In this document: positions 1-8,999 of the stretch, piece after piece | How the letters are laid out: each line of letters opens with the position of its first letter | Numbering within the stretch: position 1 is the stretch's first letter | Assembly: GCA_944380305.1 (NCBI GenBank) | Contig: CALWHF010000017.1 | Location: forward strand, 1 to 33,449 | Source of the DNA: an uncultured Christensenellaceae bacterium | GTDB lineage: Bacteria > Bacillota > Clostridia > Christensenellales > UBA3700 | Length of the DNA stretch: 33,449 bases | Direction of reading: 5' to 3' | The notes under the pieces: generated by a model | What the model was told of the DNA's origin: nothing | Databases searched by the model: none | What the model saw: the letters and a program-made list of their open reading frames with translations, nothing else | Position numbers and translations under genes: made by a program

Positions 1-450
1 TGAGTCCTGTACAATACAGAACTCACTCAAATACAATTTAATTAATTTTTTGTCCAACTTTTGGGGTTCACCTCATTTTTCAGGGGTTTTTATGTAAAAT
101 TTTTCATCTTTTTTAGCGGTCGTCTCGGATTATGTATTTTATTTTCGGAATTATGGACGATACGGCTCGTTTTTCCACCTCGTTTTTCTTCCCGATCGCT
201 CTGTTTGCATTCTTCGCAAGATTCTTTATAATTCTTTTGGTTATAAAAGCGAGTAGTCCGTTTCCCGTCGTGTATTTTTTGCACAAAACGGTCTTGTTTC
301 GCAACTCGCGGTAGTCATTTGTGTCTTTACGAAAGAAAAAGCCGATGTTTGCCCTCTACTTTTTCAACCGTTTTATACTGCTTTTTTACCTGTTATCCCC
401 CGGCATTGACAAATCGTCTTAACTTGCCTGGTTTCAGACATCCGCGCGGG
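1..450. other. gene-free left edge with a stem-loop
   Basis: No frame here has a credible ribosome binding site or a recognisable protein. Positions 1-25 form a stem-loop with arms TGAGTCCTGTA and TACAGAACTCA (10 of 11 pairs) and a CAA loop. It may be the end of a terminator or an operator belonging to a gene outside the window. Positions 30-60 are AT-rich with a run of T. Confidence 0.5.
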
Positions 451-1095
451 TCAGACGTTCTCATTCTCTGCGTCTTTCGCATTCTTTTTTTTGCCTGCCG
501 CGAACAGCTTTATCGCGACTATCGCGCAGGTGACGGCGGACGCCGTCATAGAACATCCGGCAATCAGACCTATGATAGCGTTGGCAACCGAATTGTCCGC
601 ACCGTCCGCGAAAGAAAGAATAGCTGCCTGCGTCAATGCTATCGCGGCGATCGCTCCCGTCATATTGACCCTTTTCATCGCGGAGTAAAAAACGTCTTTT
701 CTCTTAGACGCCTTTACGAGACCGCAAATCGCCGCAACCAGCTCGTAAAACGATACTGCGGCGATGGTTATCGAGGGAATCTTGCCGTAACTCGAAGACG
801 TCGCCGTAAAGAACGATCTGACCGCACCCGCGGTATAAAAGACTGCCGATGCGACAAGCAAAGCCGCAACCGTCGCCATCACAGCGGTTTTCTTGTCCGC
901 ATTTTCAGCTTTTCTTCCTCTTGCACACAATATCTTCGCTGCAAGCGCGGTGCAGGAATAAAACGCCGACACGACTGCGAAGACCGATGCTGTCGAGGCT
1001 GCCGCCGCAAGTTTAACAAGCGTTATCAACGATCCCGCAACCGTCATCCTTACCGCACCTGATTTCTCTCTTTCCGCATCGGTCTTTTTTATCAT
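451..1095 (-). CDS. small multi-pass membrane protein, family not recognised
   Basis: The product is 214 residues. After a charged N-terminus (MIKKTDAEREKSG) come about five hydrophobic, alanine-rich stretches separated by short basic loops, and it ends in a charged tail rich in K, N and E. I see no enzyme motif. The ATG at 1093-1095 is preferred over an in-frame codon 37 residues upstream because AGAGGA sits just before it and the upstream extension is not hydrophobic or conserved-looking. It lies 40 nt downstream of the other small membrane-protein gene on the same strand, so the two probably share the promoter at 1742-1770 and may work together in the membrane. Function is unknown; a lineage-specific envelope protein is the most I would infer. 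Confidence 0.7.
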   Translation of the reverse strand: MIKKTDAEREKSGAVRMTVAGSLITLVKLAAAASTASVFAVVSAFYSCTALAAKILCARGRKAENADKKTAVMATVAALLVASAVFYTAGAVRSFFTATSSSYGKIPSITIAAVSFYELVAAICGLVKASKRKDVFYSAMKRVNMTGAIAAIALTQAAILSFADGADNSVANAIIGLIAGCSMTASAVTCAIVAIKLFAAGKKKNAKDAENENV

Positions 1096-1135
1096 ATCGT
1101 CCTCTTTTTTATCATGCCCTGAAGTGAAGACACTT

Positions 1136-1672
1136 TCAGATCTCTTTGTGTGCGAGCAGATCGTTGCCCTGTTCGAGAATGTTTGCCAGAGCCTCTTCCC
1201 CCGCATCGATCGAAGGAGTCACTTCTTTTGTCTTTTTCAAAGCTATCTTATTGTATATTGGATAGTTCACACAGCAAAGTGCTATACCCGCTATTCCGAG
1301 AACTATACCCGCCGCCATTTTCGCCGCAACGCCTTCCGACTGCATCACGAGGCTCATACCTCCGCCAGCAATTAGCGTGGACGCTATTCCGAATATCCAG
1401 CCGAAAACCGTCGCCGCACGGGTCTTGCTCTTTTCAAGAACCTTCAACGTATCGCTTGCGTCCTTTGCCCTCTTTTCCAGCCTCGTCAGCTCTGCGCGGT
1501 GTGCTATCTTTCTGTCGCGTCTGAAGGTCAGCGCATAGTTGTCCCCTATCGCCTTGCTCGCATCGATCGCCTCCCAACCGAAAGCTTCGGCAATATCCGT
1601 TTCCCTTGCCCTGTCCTTCGCCGCAACAGTGACCGTCTTGTACTCGTATGCTATAAAATTTTTGTCCTGCAT
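1136..1672 (-). CDS. small membrane protein with coiled-coil and two TM segments, unknown function
   Basis: The product is 178 residues. Residues 1-60 form a soluble domain beginning MQDKNFIAYEYKTV. Residues about 55-85 are charged and helical (LTRLEKRAKDASDTLKVLEK) and could form a coiled coil. Two hydrophobic helices follow at about 88-110 and 117-140, and the tail is soluble. The ATG at 1670-1672 has a strong AAGGAGAAG site 8-9 nt upstream. It is the first gene of a likely two-gene unit with the 214-residue membrane protein, and it is divergent from the TetR-family gene, which makes TetR control plausible. I do not recognise the family. Confidence 0.75.
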   Translation of the reverse strand: MQDKNFIAYEYKTVTVAAKDRARETDIAEAFGWEAIDASKAIGDNYALTFRRDRKIAHRAELTRLEKRAKDASDTLKVLEKSKTRAATVFGWIFGIASTLIAGGGMSLVMQSEGVAAKMAAGIVLGIAGIALCCVNYPIYNKIALKKTKEVTPSIDAGEEALANILEQGNDLLAHKEI

Positions 1673-1741
1673 GATCTTTCTTCTCCTTTTTTATAGTTCG
1701 AACGAAAGCCCGTCGACTTGACTTCGCCCCGATACAAGTGT

Positions 1742-1770
1742 ATTATAGTATTCGAAAAACATCATTTCAA
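1742..1770 (-). promoter_or_regulatory. sigma-A promoter for the two membrane-protein genes, with possible operator
   Basis: On the minus strand, TTGAAA (1765-1770) and TATAAT (1742-1747) are separated by exactly 17 nt. An imperfect dyad, TTTCA-6-TGAAA at 1765-1780, overlaps the -35 hexamer and lies between the divergent TetR gene and this unit. It is a reasonable but unproven operator for that regulator. Confidence 0.7.
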
Positions 1771-1844
1771 CCGTCTGAAACGACGATGAAACAGTACCTT
1801 GCATCTTGTCGGGCGGTTTGAGACATAAAGGGAGATTCTGTATC

Positions 1845-2372
1845 GTGGAATACTCTTACGGCGACTATTCTAAGCACTATATTACCGACGCGCTCTTCAA
1901 ACTCATGGAGAGCACCCCTTTCCGCGAAATAACCGTTTCGGACGTGGCAAAAAAAGCGGGCGTAGGTCGTGCGACCTTTTACAGATACTTCTCGACGAAA
2001 GAAGATGTGATCCGCTTTTTCTTCGAGCATACCTCTTCAGAATTTGCGGGAGAACAGATATACCGCCCCCGCTGTAAAGAGGATTACGAAGAGATAATCG
2101 GTCGGGTGTTAAAATACATAAAATTACACAAGCACAGACTTAAGCTGCTTGTCGCCGCCCGCCTGGACTATATTTATACGGACTACGTCGATTTCGCCCT
2201 GTCCAAACGTTTTACAGGCGACGCAACCGACGCAAATCTTTACGAGGCGTCGGGGTTCGCGGGTGCGATCTCGGGCATAACCCTGAGATGGATCAAATCG
2301 GATTGCAACGACGATGAAGGCAAAGTCCTCGACGCCTTCTGCACGGTATGCCTGCAAAACGCGAAAATCTGA
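1845..2372 (+). CDS. TetR/AcrR-family transcriptional regulator
   Basis: The product is 175 residues. The N-terminal DNA-binding domain fits the TetR pattern: ITDALFKLMESTPFREITV leads into the helix-turn-helix VAKKAGVGRATFYRYFSTKE (residues about 29-53). The C-terminal half should be the ligand-binding and dimerisation domain, and its GFAGAISGITLRWI stretch resembles the C-terminal domain common in short Firmicute TetR proteins. I chose the GTG at 1845 because AAAGGGAGA lies 9 nt upstream; a TTG at 1806 in the same frame has no such site. It is divergent from the two membrane-protein genes with 172 nt between starts, the usual arrangement for a local repressor. The ligand cannot be predicted. 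Confidence 0.88.
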   Translation: MEYSYGDYSKHYITDALFKLMESTPFREITVSDVAKKAGVGRATFYRYFSTKEDVIRFFFEHTSSEFAGEQIYRPRCKEDYEEIIGRVLKYIKLHKHRLKLLVAARLDYIYTDYVDFALSKRFTGDATDANLYEASGFAGAISGITLRWIKSDCNDDEGKVLDAFCTVCLQNAKI

Positions 2373-2932
2373 TTTTAGGTGCGCAGATCCCACTAATTTT
2401 TGTAATAAAAACGTTCAACCTGTTTCTTTCCGTCCGACCGACAGTCATATGCGACGCTCCATTCGTACCCCCGAGACGGGCGAGGGTCACCGGCAGTCGG
2501 TTTCTTCAGAAGGATTATCTTGCTCGCCCGATATTACGCACGCTCCCTTATTGATACGATTTCGACAACCTTTCTTTTGTTTGCAATTGTATCGCCGATA
2601 TTGATTTATCGACTCGTCGTTTCCGACGATTAGTCCGATACTGCCGTAAAACGAAAAAAGGTCCGATATATCATTTTTCAATGCGGATTCTGCCGCATTC
2701 GTTCCGACAAAATTTCAGATCTTCGCTTCGTTTCGGTCGACACAACCGACGGTATCGAGAAGTCCTCCGCGTGCGGCAGTAAAACCTCGCAATGATTGCG
2801 CGGATATCAACTGCGACTCATCCGAACAATCTCCCTTTAAGTTAATTTCCGACAACGCAGATCTCAGATCATGTGCCGACGCTTGTAATATATGAAGACA
2901 AATGCTCATAACTTTTACAGAGAAGGTGAATC
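2373..2932. other. gene-free stretch upstream of yabP
   Basis: There is no convincing gene. The only open frames are short, lack ribosome binding sites and look compositionally random. The right end holds the possible yabP promoter; I see no terminator with a good stem and T-run behind the TetR gene. Confidence 0.5.
2885..2914 (+). promoter_or_regulatory. possible sigma-E type promoter of yabP
   Basis: CATAACTT (2907-2914) resembles the sigma-E -10 element (CATAnnnT). GTAATAT (2885-2891), 15 nt upstream, has the ATA core of the -35. Family knowledge supports mother-cell expression of yabP, and no good sigma-A promoter is visible. The match is short, so confidence is limited. Confidence 0.4.
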
Positions 2933-3214
2933 ATGAACAACGAAGAAATTTCAAAAAAGACTACCGCTCCGTCGGCACAAGTCGACTTTACGAAAAGCGT
3001 TGCCCTTAGCGGGGTGACCGAAATGGTATCTTCTACCGATAAAATTTTCGTCGCCAAGGCAGGAGAAGGGCTCATTACCGTAACGGGCGAAGGACTCAAT
3101 CCGAAACTCATCGACGTCGAAAAAAACGTCGCTATCCTCGGAGGACGCATCTCTTCTGTCTCTTACGGCAAACAAACTACCGCAAAAGGATTATTGTCCA
3201 AACTGTTCAAATGA
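2933..3214 (+). CDS. yabP: YabP/YqfC-family sporulation protein
   Basis: The product is 93 residues, the usual size of YabP. The family pattern is clear: VALSGVTEMVSSTDKIFV, then GEGLITVTGEGLNPKLIDVEKN, then VAILGGRISSVSYG, ending LLSKLFK. In Bacillus subtilis YabP is made in the mother cell and is needed for normal spore envelope assembly. AGAAGG lies a few nucleotides before the ATG. Its stop overlaps the yabQ start (ATGA), so the two are translationally coupled. The usual neighbours yabO (hslR) and divIC are not present here. YqfC is the closest alternative, but pairing with a YabQ-like gene favours YabP. Confidence 0.88.
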   Translation: MNNEEISKKTTAPSAQVDFTKSVALSGVTEMVSSTDKIFVAKAGEGLITVTGEGLNPKLIDVEKNVAILGGRISSVSYGKQTTAKGLLSKLFK

Positions 3215-3576
3215 CGGACGCCGCATCGCAATTTTATATCCTTTGCACTCTTTGCGCCGTCGGAGCGGCGGCAGGCACGGCGATAGCGGCAACGTCTTTT
3301 ATCGACGACTGCCTCGGCGGTCGACCGGTTCTGCGCTTTTTTGCCGAATTTTTTACGGTATGCGGTGCGGGGACTCTTGTTTGGATAACGGTAATTTATC
3401 TGAACGGTGGAGTTTTCAGGGCGTTTTTTGTCCTTCCCGTATGCGTTTTTGCCGTAATTTTCCTTATATGTATGCGAAAATTACTGAACCCCCTCGAGAC
3501 AAAATTCAAACAGGCGTTCGAACTCAGAAAAAAGTGCGGCAAACGCGGTTTTATAGCCAAATATCTGCTCAAATGA
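3211..3576 (+). CDS. yabQ: YabQ-like spore membrane protein
   Basis: The product is 121 residues with an N-terminal QFYILCTLCAVGAAAG segment and about three hydrophobic helices (residues roughly 7-28, 42-65, 70-90), then a basic tail. This matches the topology and the short Q-F-Y N-terminal pattern of YabQ. It starts inside the yabP stop codon (ATGA overlap). In Bacillus, YabQ is a mother-cell membrane protein needed for cortex formation. Sequence identity within YabQ is low, so the call leans on the yabP context as well as the topology. Confidence 0.78.
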   Translation: MTDAASQFYILCTLCAVGAAAGTAIAATSFIDDCLGGRPVLRFFAEFFTVCGAGTLVWITVIYLNGGVFRAFFVLPVCVFAVIFLICMRKLLNPLETKFKQAFELRKKCGKRGFIAKYLLK

Positions 3577-4676
3577 TATAATATTACCGATTTTTGAATA
3601 TTTTAAGACTTATTTATTCTATCACTGAAAATTAAATAATGACATTTTTCATAATACGTTTTTAGTTATTCGATATTTCTTATCGGTAATATTCCTGATA
3701 TAAATATACGTTTTTTGAATAAATTTCGCTTTTCAGCGGTTTTTCTCCGTCTATTTATATATTACGCGCAATATATAGCAAAAAAACGCTTTTCCCCGCC
3801 TTTTCCTGCGTTTTATGCGGATTCAGCTTTATTTTGTCGGTTTTCCCCTCTTTTTCGGCTTATCCGCCTTTTTCTCTTTGTTTATCGGCTTTTCCGTGCG
3901 ATTCCGCCCGTTTTCGCCTTCCTGTAAGCTTTTCTCCGAAAAACCGTTTATTTCCCGACTTTTTGCCTCTACCGTTGAAAATTCGGATCTTTCTGCTTTT
4001 TCCGCCGTTTTCCTTTGCCAGACGCATATTTCGCCCTTTTCTGTTGATTTCCTTTTCGTCTTCGGGCTTTCGCCGCATTTCCCGAAACTTACGGGCTTTC
4101 CTTAGGCAATCCGAGGTGTTTTACCTCTTTTTCCGCCTTCAGACGTTTATCTGTCGTTTCCCCGTGTTCCACGGTATTTTAGCCGATCTGCATTATTTTT
4201 CGGCAGTCCGCCTTGTTTTCGTCTCGTTCCCGACTCTTCAGACGGATATGCAGTGTTTTCAAGCAAATCCTCTGTTTGTTCGGATGCTTCGGCGTTTTTA
4301 CTCTTTTCACCCTCTCAAGCACCTTGCAACGACCTGATACGGACTTTTATCGGAATTCGAGAGCGTTTTAAGCATTCCTTCTCGATTTCCGACAAAAAAG
4401 CCTTGTTTCTGCGGATTTCGGCGTCAGAGAGGCTTTTTCTCTTCTCTCCCCCGTCTTTCGGCTGATTTCCGCACCTATTCAAGCAGACACCCTCTATGAA
4501 CGCGCAAAAAAGCGACGAAGCCATAAACTCCGCCGCCGTCATTCGTTTTTATGAAATTTTATTCTTACGAGATCCTTTTCTGCCTTTCTTGCGGTTTTTC
4601 AGCCGCAAAACGCCTTTCTCCGACGCCAACCCGCTCTTTCGACACTTGTGTCCGCCCGCAGACCGACGATCTCCCG
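3577..4676. other. gene-free, pyrimidine-rich stretch
   Basis: The first 140 nt are very AT-rich and carry an inverted repeat. From about 3715 to 4670 the plus strand is dominated by T and C; for example 49 of the 60 bases at 3841-3900 are pyrimidines. Open frames exist on the plus strand but encode low-complexity, F-, S- and P-rich peptides without ribosome binding sites. I see no RNA gene or terminator with confidence. Confidence 0.55.
3580..3693. repeat. 12-bp inverted repeat around an AT-rich segment
   Basis: AATATTACCGAT at 3580-3591 and its exact reverse complement ATCGGTAATATT at 3682-3693 bracket about 90 nt of AT-rich DNA directly after yabQ. It could be the ends of a small non-autonomous element or a long-range stem in the yabPQ transcript. 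Confidence 0.5.
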
Positions 4677-5546
4677 TTAACGCTTGATAAATCCTTTGTT
4701 CTTGAGGCTAGCCTCGTAACACACCACCGTCGCCGCAACGCCAACGTTGAGAGAATCGCATTTGCCGAACATCGGTATAGACAGCAGCAGCACGTCTTTA
4801 TCGTACCAACCGCGCGAAATGCCGTACCTTTCGCTGCCCATAACGAACGCTGTCCTCTTTCCGTACGGATATTCGTAATAGCTCTTCTCCGCCCTGCTGT
4901 CCGTCAGATATATTTCGAACCCTCTGGATTTCAGAGCATCGTAACATTCGTCCGCGCTCGCAAACTCGACTATCGGGATGTTGAGCACGCTGCCCATGCT
5001 TGACTGAAGAAGTTTAGGGTGAGTCATACGAGCTTTGCGATTGCAGATAAATACTGCGTCTATTCCCGCGCCGTCCGCGACCCTTATCATCGTGCCCACG
5101 TTCCCGGGAATCTCGACCCCGTCCAGCACGAGGACCACGCTCTTGTCGTCAAAAGCTATATCTTCGACTTCGGCAAGGCTCAGATACGCAATGCTCATAA
5201 CCCCGTCGGGTTTTTCTCTCTCGCTTATCTTCTCGAACGTCTTTGCACTGACCGTAAACCTCTGATCACACCTTTCCGCAAGCTCCGCGACCAGCTTTGC
5301 CGCCTCCACGGTATATATCCTCTCGGGACATACGATCAACGCGTGCAGCCGAGTGCCCGCGTCGACAAGCAACTTGTTGAACCACAGCCCTTCGGCAACG
5401 AACTGTCTCGTCGGATTGGGTTTACTGTTTGCGGCAAGCCCCTTTATATGCTTTACGATCGAGTGCCCGTCCCCGACCGCGTAGAATTTGTATTGCGAAG
5501 TTACCGCCGCAACAATTTCCCTTGCGGAATCCAGTTCTTCCTGCAT
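4677..5546 (-). CDS. TrmH/SpoU-family RNA 2'-O-methyltransferase
   Basis: The product is 289 residues and should transfer a methyl group from S-adenosylmethionine to a ribose 2'-OH in rRNA or tRNA. Residues 1-130 form an N-terminal substrate-binding region (FVAEGLWFNKLL at 49-60). The SPOUT knot follows with all three motifs: motif 1 EIPGNVGTMIRVADGAG (145-161, with Asn149 and Arg155), motif 2 FVMGSERYGIS (234-244), and motif 3 IPMFGKCDSLNVGVAA (257-272). A GGAGGGT site precedes the ATG at 5544-5546. It stands alone, between two gene-free stretches. The exact target nucleoside cannot be told from sequence; RlmB-like 23S or tRNA targets are both possible. Confidence 0.92.
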   Translation of the reverse strand: MQEELDSAREIVAAVTSQYKFYAVGDGHSIVKHIKGLAANSKPNPTRQFVAEGLWFNKLLVDAGTRLHALIVCPERIYTVEAAKLVAELAERCDQRFTVSAKTFEKISEREKPDGVMSIAYLSLAEVEDIAFDDKSVVLVLDGVEIPGNVGTMIRVADGAGIDAVFICNRKARMTHPKLLQSSMGSVLNIPIVEFASADECYDALKSRGFEIYLTDSRAEKSYYEYPYGKRTAFVMGSERYGISRGWYDKDVLLLSIPMFGKCDSLNVGVAATVVCYEASLKNKGFIKR

Positions 5547-5798
5547 AATACCCTCCGTCGCTTATTAATAACAAGATAACACACAAAGAGCGCGTATTCA
5601 AGCGATTTGACCCCGACAAGAAAAACGCCGACCGACAGATCGGAAACACAAACGTCTAAGACCCGAAAAAACATACACCCCTCACGTCCCGACAGCAGAA
5701 AAAGTACTTTTGCGAGAAATCTCTTCACTCCATACAGCGGATTTTTTACAGCAATTAATCGTTTTTCTCAATAACTTGAGAATATAATCATGTCCGTT

Positions 5799-5807
5799 TT
5801 ATCCATA
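5799..5807 (+). promoter_or_regulatory. DnaA box, one mismatch
   Basis: TTATCCATA differs from the TTATCCACA consensus at one position. It is isolated and could be chance. Confidence 0.3.
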
Positions 5808-6562
5808 GAATCGTAATGGTTACATAAAGCAAAGATCTTTCTTCGCACGGACGACGATTATAGACGTTTCGGCACAGTTTATACAGAATCGATCCGTTAA
5901 AACAAAAGCGTATTCAGCTTTTCGCAAACGTTTCAATACAAATTTCGAACTTCTTTGCCAAGTAACAATGCCTGTGACGACAAATCAGGCAAAACCCCGT
6001 ACAAAACAAGCGTAAACTCTTGAAATCACCCTTGCAAGTCTAACCGCAACGCTTCAAGACTCACCGCAATGCTTCACCGGCTGTTTTCCTAAACCCACAG
6101 CTATAAAATCGACTCCGCCAATCCGCCACCCCGAACGAGCACACGTTTATATTCGCGCAAAACATACCTGCACCGCAGTCTCACGCACTTGAAGAATAAA
6201 AAGCGGATAAAAAAGCGGCACGCAAGCAACGCTCGAGCCGAACCGCCATGTCTTTACGCCTCGAAATTGCCGCCTTTTAGCCGACATAAGCCAATATCTG
6301 CCCCACCCCCCGACACCTGTCCTGAAAACGCCGATAAGGGCGAATTTTGAAGCCTGGCAAGCCATTCCGATCTCGCCCGACAAATACGTCCGACAACAAA
6401 TCCTAACCGTAAAGCAGTATGCACGGCAAGATAAACGAAACCAACCTCAAAATACACTGAGACATTCAGTCAAAGGCTGAAAAATATGATCAACCCGCCA
6501 AAAAAGCAAAAAATCCACTCAGATGCAATTTCATTTCATGCAATGTCGCAAAAATTTCCTGC

Positions 6563-6571
6563 TTATCCGCA
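6563..6571 (+). promoter_or_regulatory. DnaA box, one mismatch
   Basis: TTATCCGCA differs from consensus at one position; the same variant occurs at 31056 in the dnaA-dnaN spacer. It lies about 200 nt left of an AT-rich tract. Confidence 0.35.
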
Positions 6572-6778
6572 CAACAACGGGCAAATTGATATCACGAAGC
6601 ACCCTCAAAAATGCTCTACACACCCAAACGCAAAATCCGAAAAGGAAGCGAACGAGCAGAGAAGAAGCCTTGATCCACACGCCGAAAAACCGAATCTCTT
6701 CACTTTTCCGCACAAACTTCTGACAGAATCTTCGGCGCGCAATCACAAAACAGGAAAATGTATAACGAATAATTGTAA

Positions 6779-6802
6779 TTGTTTCACAAAACCCGTGAAA
6801 CA
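6779..6802. promoter_or_regulatory. two spaced parS half-sites
   Basis: TTGTTTCAC (6779-6787) and CGTGAAACA (6794-6802) are the two halves of a parS palindrome held 6 nt apart. A single ParB dimer would not be expected to bridge them, so this may be a decayed site or an unrelated hairpin. Confidence 0.35.
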
Positions 6803-6902
6803 TTAGCAAAAATATTTTTGTTTTTGGCATTTTCAGCCGTTAATTGTCTGCTCAAATATATCATTTGGTTATGGGTTTTATGATAATTTTTATTTGTGAA
6901 AG

Positions 6903-6935
6903 TTATATTTTAGCCATATATATTATATTTTAGCC
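6903..6935 (+). repeat. pair of AT-rich 13-mers
   Basis: TTATATTTTAGCC occurs at 6903-6915 and again at 6923-6935, a 20-bp period (about two helical turns), in a strongly AT-rich tract just left of a parS-like site. It might be part of a DNA-unwinding element. Confidence 0.4.
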
Positions 6936-6962
6936 GTTTATTTTCTCTATTTTGTCGAAAAT

Positions 6963-6978
6963 TGTTCCCCGTGAAACT
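6963..6978 (+). promoter_or_regulatory. parS-like site 1
   Basis: TGTTCCCCGTGAAACT matches the Bacillus parS consensus TGTTCCACGTGAAACA at 14 of 16 positions. A further half-site TGTTTCAC lies at 7000-7007. ParB is encoded at 27027-27896. Confidence 0.55.
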
Positions 6979-8203
6979 TTTTTGAATCGAGAGCGCATAT
7001 GTTTCACCGACAGACCCGGTCCTCCCGCTCCGCAATATCCGCTTTAAGAAGCCGCGATACTAACACATAAGGTTGTCTGCAATGTATTGTTCAGCGTTTC
7101 TGTTCGGGTTTACCTCGCGCAAACACAAGGTTGGCTCATTATGAATTATCGTATCGCCTTTTAATACCGTCAACCTCTGGCTTGCCGTATCTCAAATCCT
7201 GTCGCCGACTTTTGCCTCCTTTGTCGCGCGCTTCTGTGTATGCGCGCCTGAAGAGAGCGTTTTGTCCGACACTTGCAATTTTTCGCTTGATTTCGGTTTC
7301 ATTTGATCTAAAACATCTTGACGTCTTCCGTAAGCACTTCGGCACCTTCACGAAAGTCTTTCTTTTGATGCTTATGGCGCACACCCCGACTTTTCAAAGG
7401 AAGGCGCGCGCGCGTGCAGATTTCCGGATTTTTCGCTTTTCTGTACTTGACAGGAAAGAGAAGGGGGTCCTTTACGCCTTGCAGTATCTCCTTGAACTTG
7501 TTAGGCTCGTTCGTTTATCTTTGCTCTCCCTGCTTTAGCCATATTTTTTTGCTTCGCTCTTATTTTCACCTCTTTAGATACATCTAACCGCTGTTTAATA
7601 TTTGAATCGTACAGACAAAAAGGTTTTTCGCCTTATTAAAACTGTGCAGAAGGCACGCTTTCGGCTCAATTGTTTTTGTTTGTCTTCGTCCCCACGACTC
7701 TCTTGCATTGTTGCCGATATATTATAAAGAACGACTATACTTCAGAATTGCTCGCCACGAGTCAGGATTGCGGTCTCTTCAACCTTCTTTTGCCGTTACA
7801 GGATATATGCCCGCGACGATTTACTAAACAGTGCTCGTATATATAATATTTTGCGATTTTCAATTTCGTTTTTTAAGCCGCAAACTCGCCGCGCTCGCAA
7901 TTCTTCATTCATACGTCGGCAACGCCCCTTATCGCGTGCTATTCGTTTTTATCGCGGTTGCGATGGTTTTCAGACTTATATTTCCATAAGTTATATTTTT
8001 TCTCGGCTTACGTTTCCTTTTTCTTGTCAGCATGTTTTTGTCTTTATTTTGTTTGCTATACCGCAACAATCGCATAAGACTGATTACGCATACCGTTTCT
8101 AAACCGCCTTTGCGACTTTGATCATTTTCTTGCCCGTTTGCGCCCCCTTTATTCCCGACGAAATTCGCGACAAACATGTCAAAACGGCTTATTTACTTGA
8201 CTT

Positions 8204-8219
8204 TGTTTCACATGGAACA
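8204..8219 (-). promoter_or_regulatory. parS-like site 2
   Basis: TGTTTCACATGGAACA is the reverse complement of TGTTCCATGTGAAACA, a 15 of 16 match to the Bacillus parS consensus. It is the best match in the window. Confidence 0.65.
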
Positions 8220-8974
8220 TCGTTTTTTAATTTTTTGTCTACTTGATAACCTTTGCGTTTATATCGTTACGGTTTGTCTTCTTTATCTTTGCTGCGGGTT
8301 GTTTGCCGTATCGGCTCTTACTGCTTTCACTTGTGCTTTCGTTCTGATTGCGTCCGATCATCTTCGGCTTATCCCGTTTTCTGCAACAGTCGCGCATTCT
8401 CGCTTTTTAATTTGTTTCAATCCTTCGAGCCGTTCACGCAGGCTTTTCTGATTCCGACTTGTTGCCTCAATTCTCGTTTTGCCCCATACTTTCGGCGTTT
8501 TCATATCTTCAGAACGGTTCGCAATTTCAATAAAAGGAGAGAATACGGCAGGCGTTATCGTCTTATGTTTTTACATTTCAAAACGACAACGGCACTTTTT
8601 TTGCAGAAAGAATCGTCTTGTCGGACATGATCGACGTCAGCAGAAGTTCGGAGAGCGTGCATTTTGCAATGAGTTCGTATTTTGACCTGAAATCCATTCG
8701 GTATGCCGAATAACGGTTTGCCTTGACTTTCGGATCTGTCGTCTATTATAACCTCTTCAGCGACAGTTTTGCTTTTGATTTTGATAGCCGTCGCCGTTAT
8801 TATGCCGAAAGCGTCGAACTTCTTGCAACTTCGGTGCGGTTTGCAATGCGTTAAAAAGAAAAGTTCGCACGGACATACAGAAAAGCAAACGACGTTTCTA
8901 TACTATAAAACGTAGATCTTGTCTTCAGAATATCCATACTTACAGACGATCGTTATTCTCTTTATGCGCGAAGC

Positions 8975-8999
8975 GCGAAAATTTTTGAAAAATTTTCGC
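8975..8999. repeat. 25-bp palindrome
   Basis: GCGAAAATTTTT (8975-8986) and AAAAATTTTCGC (8988-8999) are exact reverse complements around a single G. A one-base loop suits a protein-binding site better than an RNA hairpin. It is followed by another AT-rich stretch. Confidence 0.6.

Noticed and set aside
3834..4337. 167-codon F- and S-rich plus-strand frame
   Set aside because: It is low complexity from pyrimidine-rich DNA, has no ribosome site, and neighbouring frames look the same.
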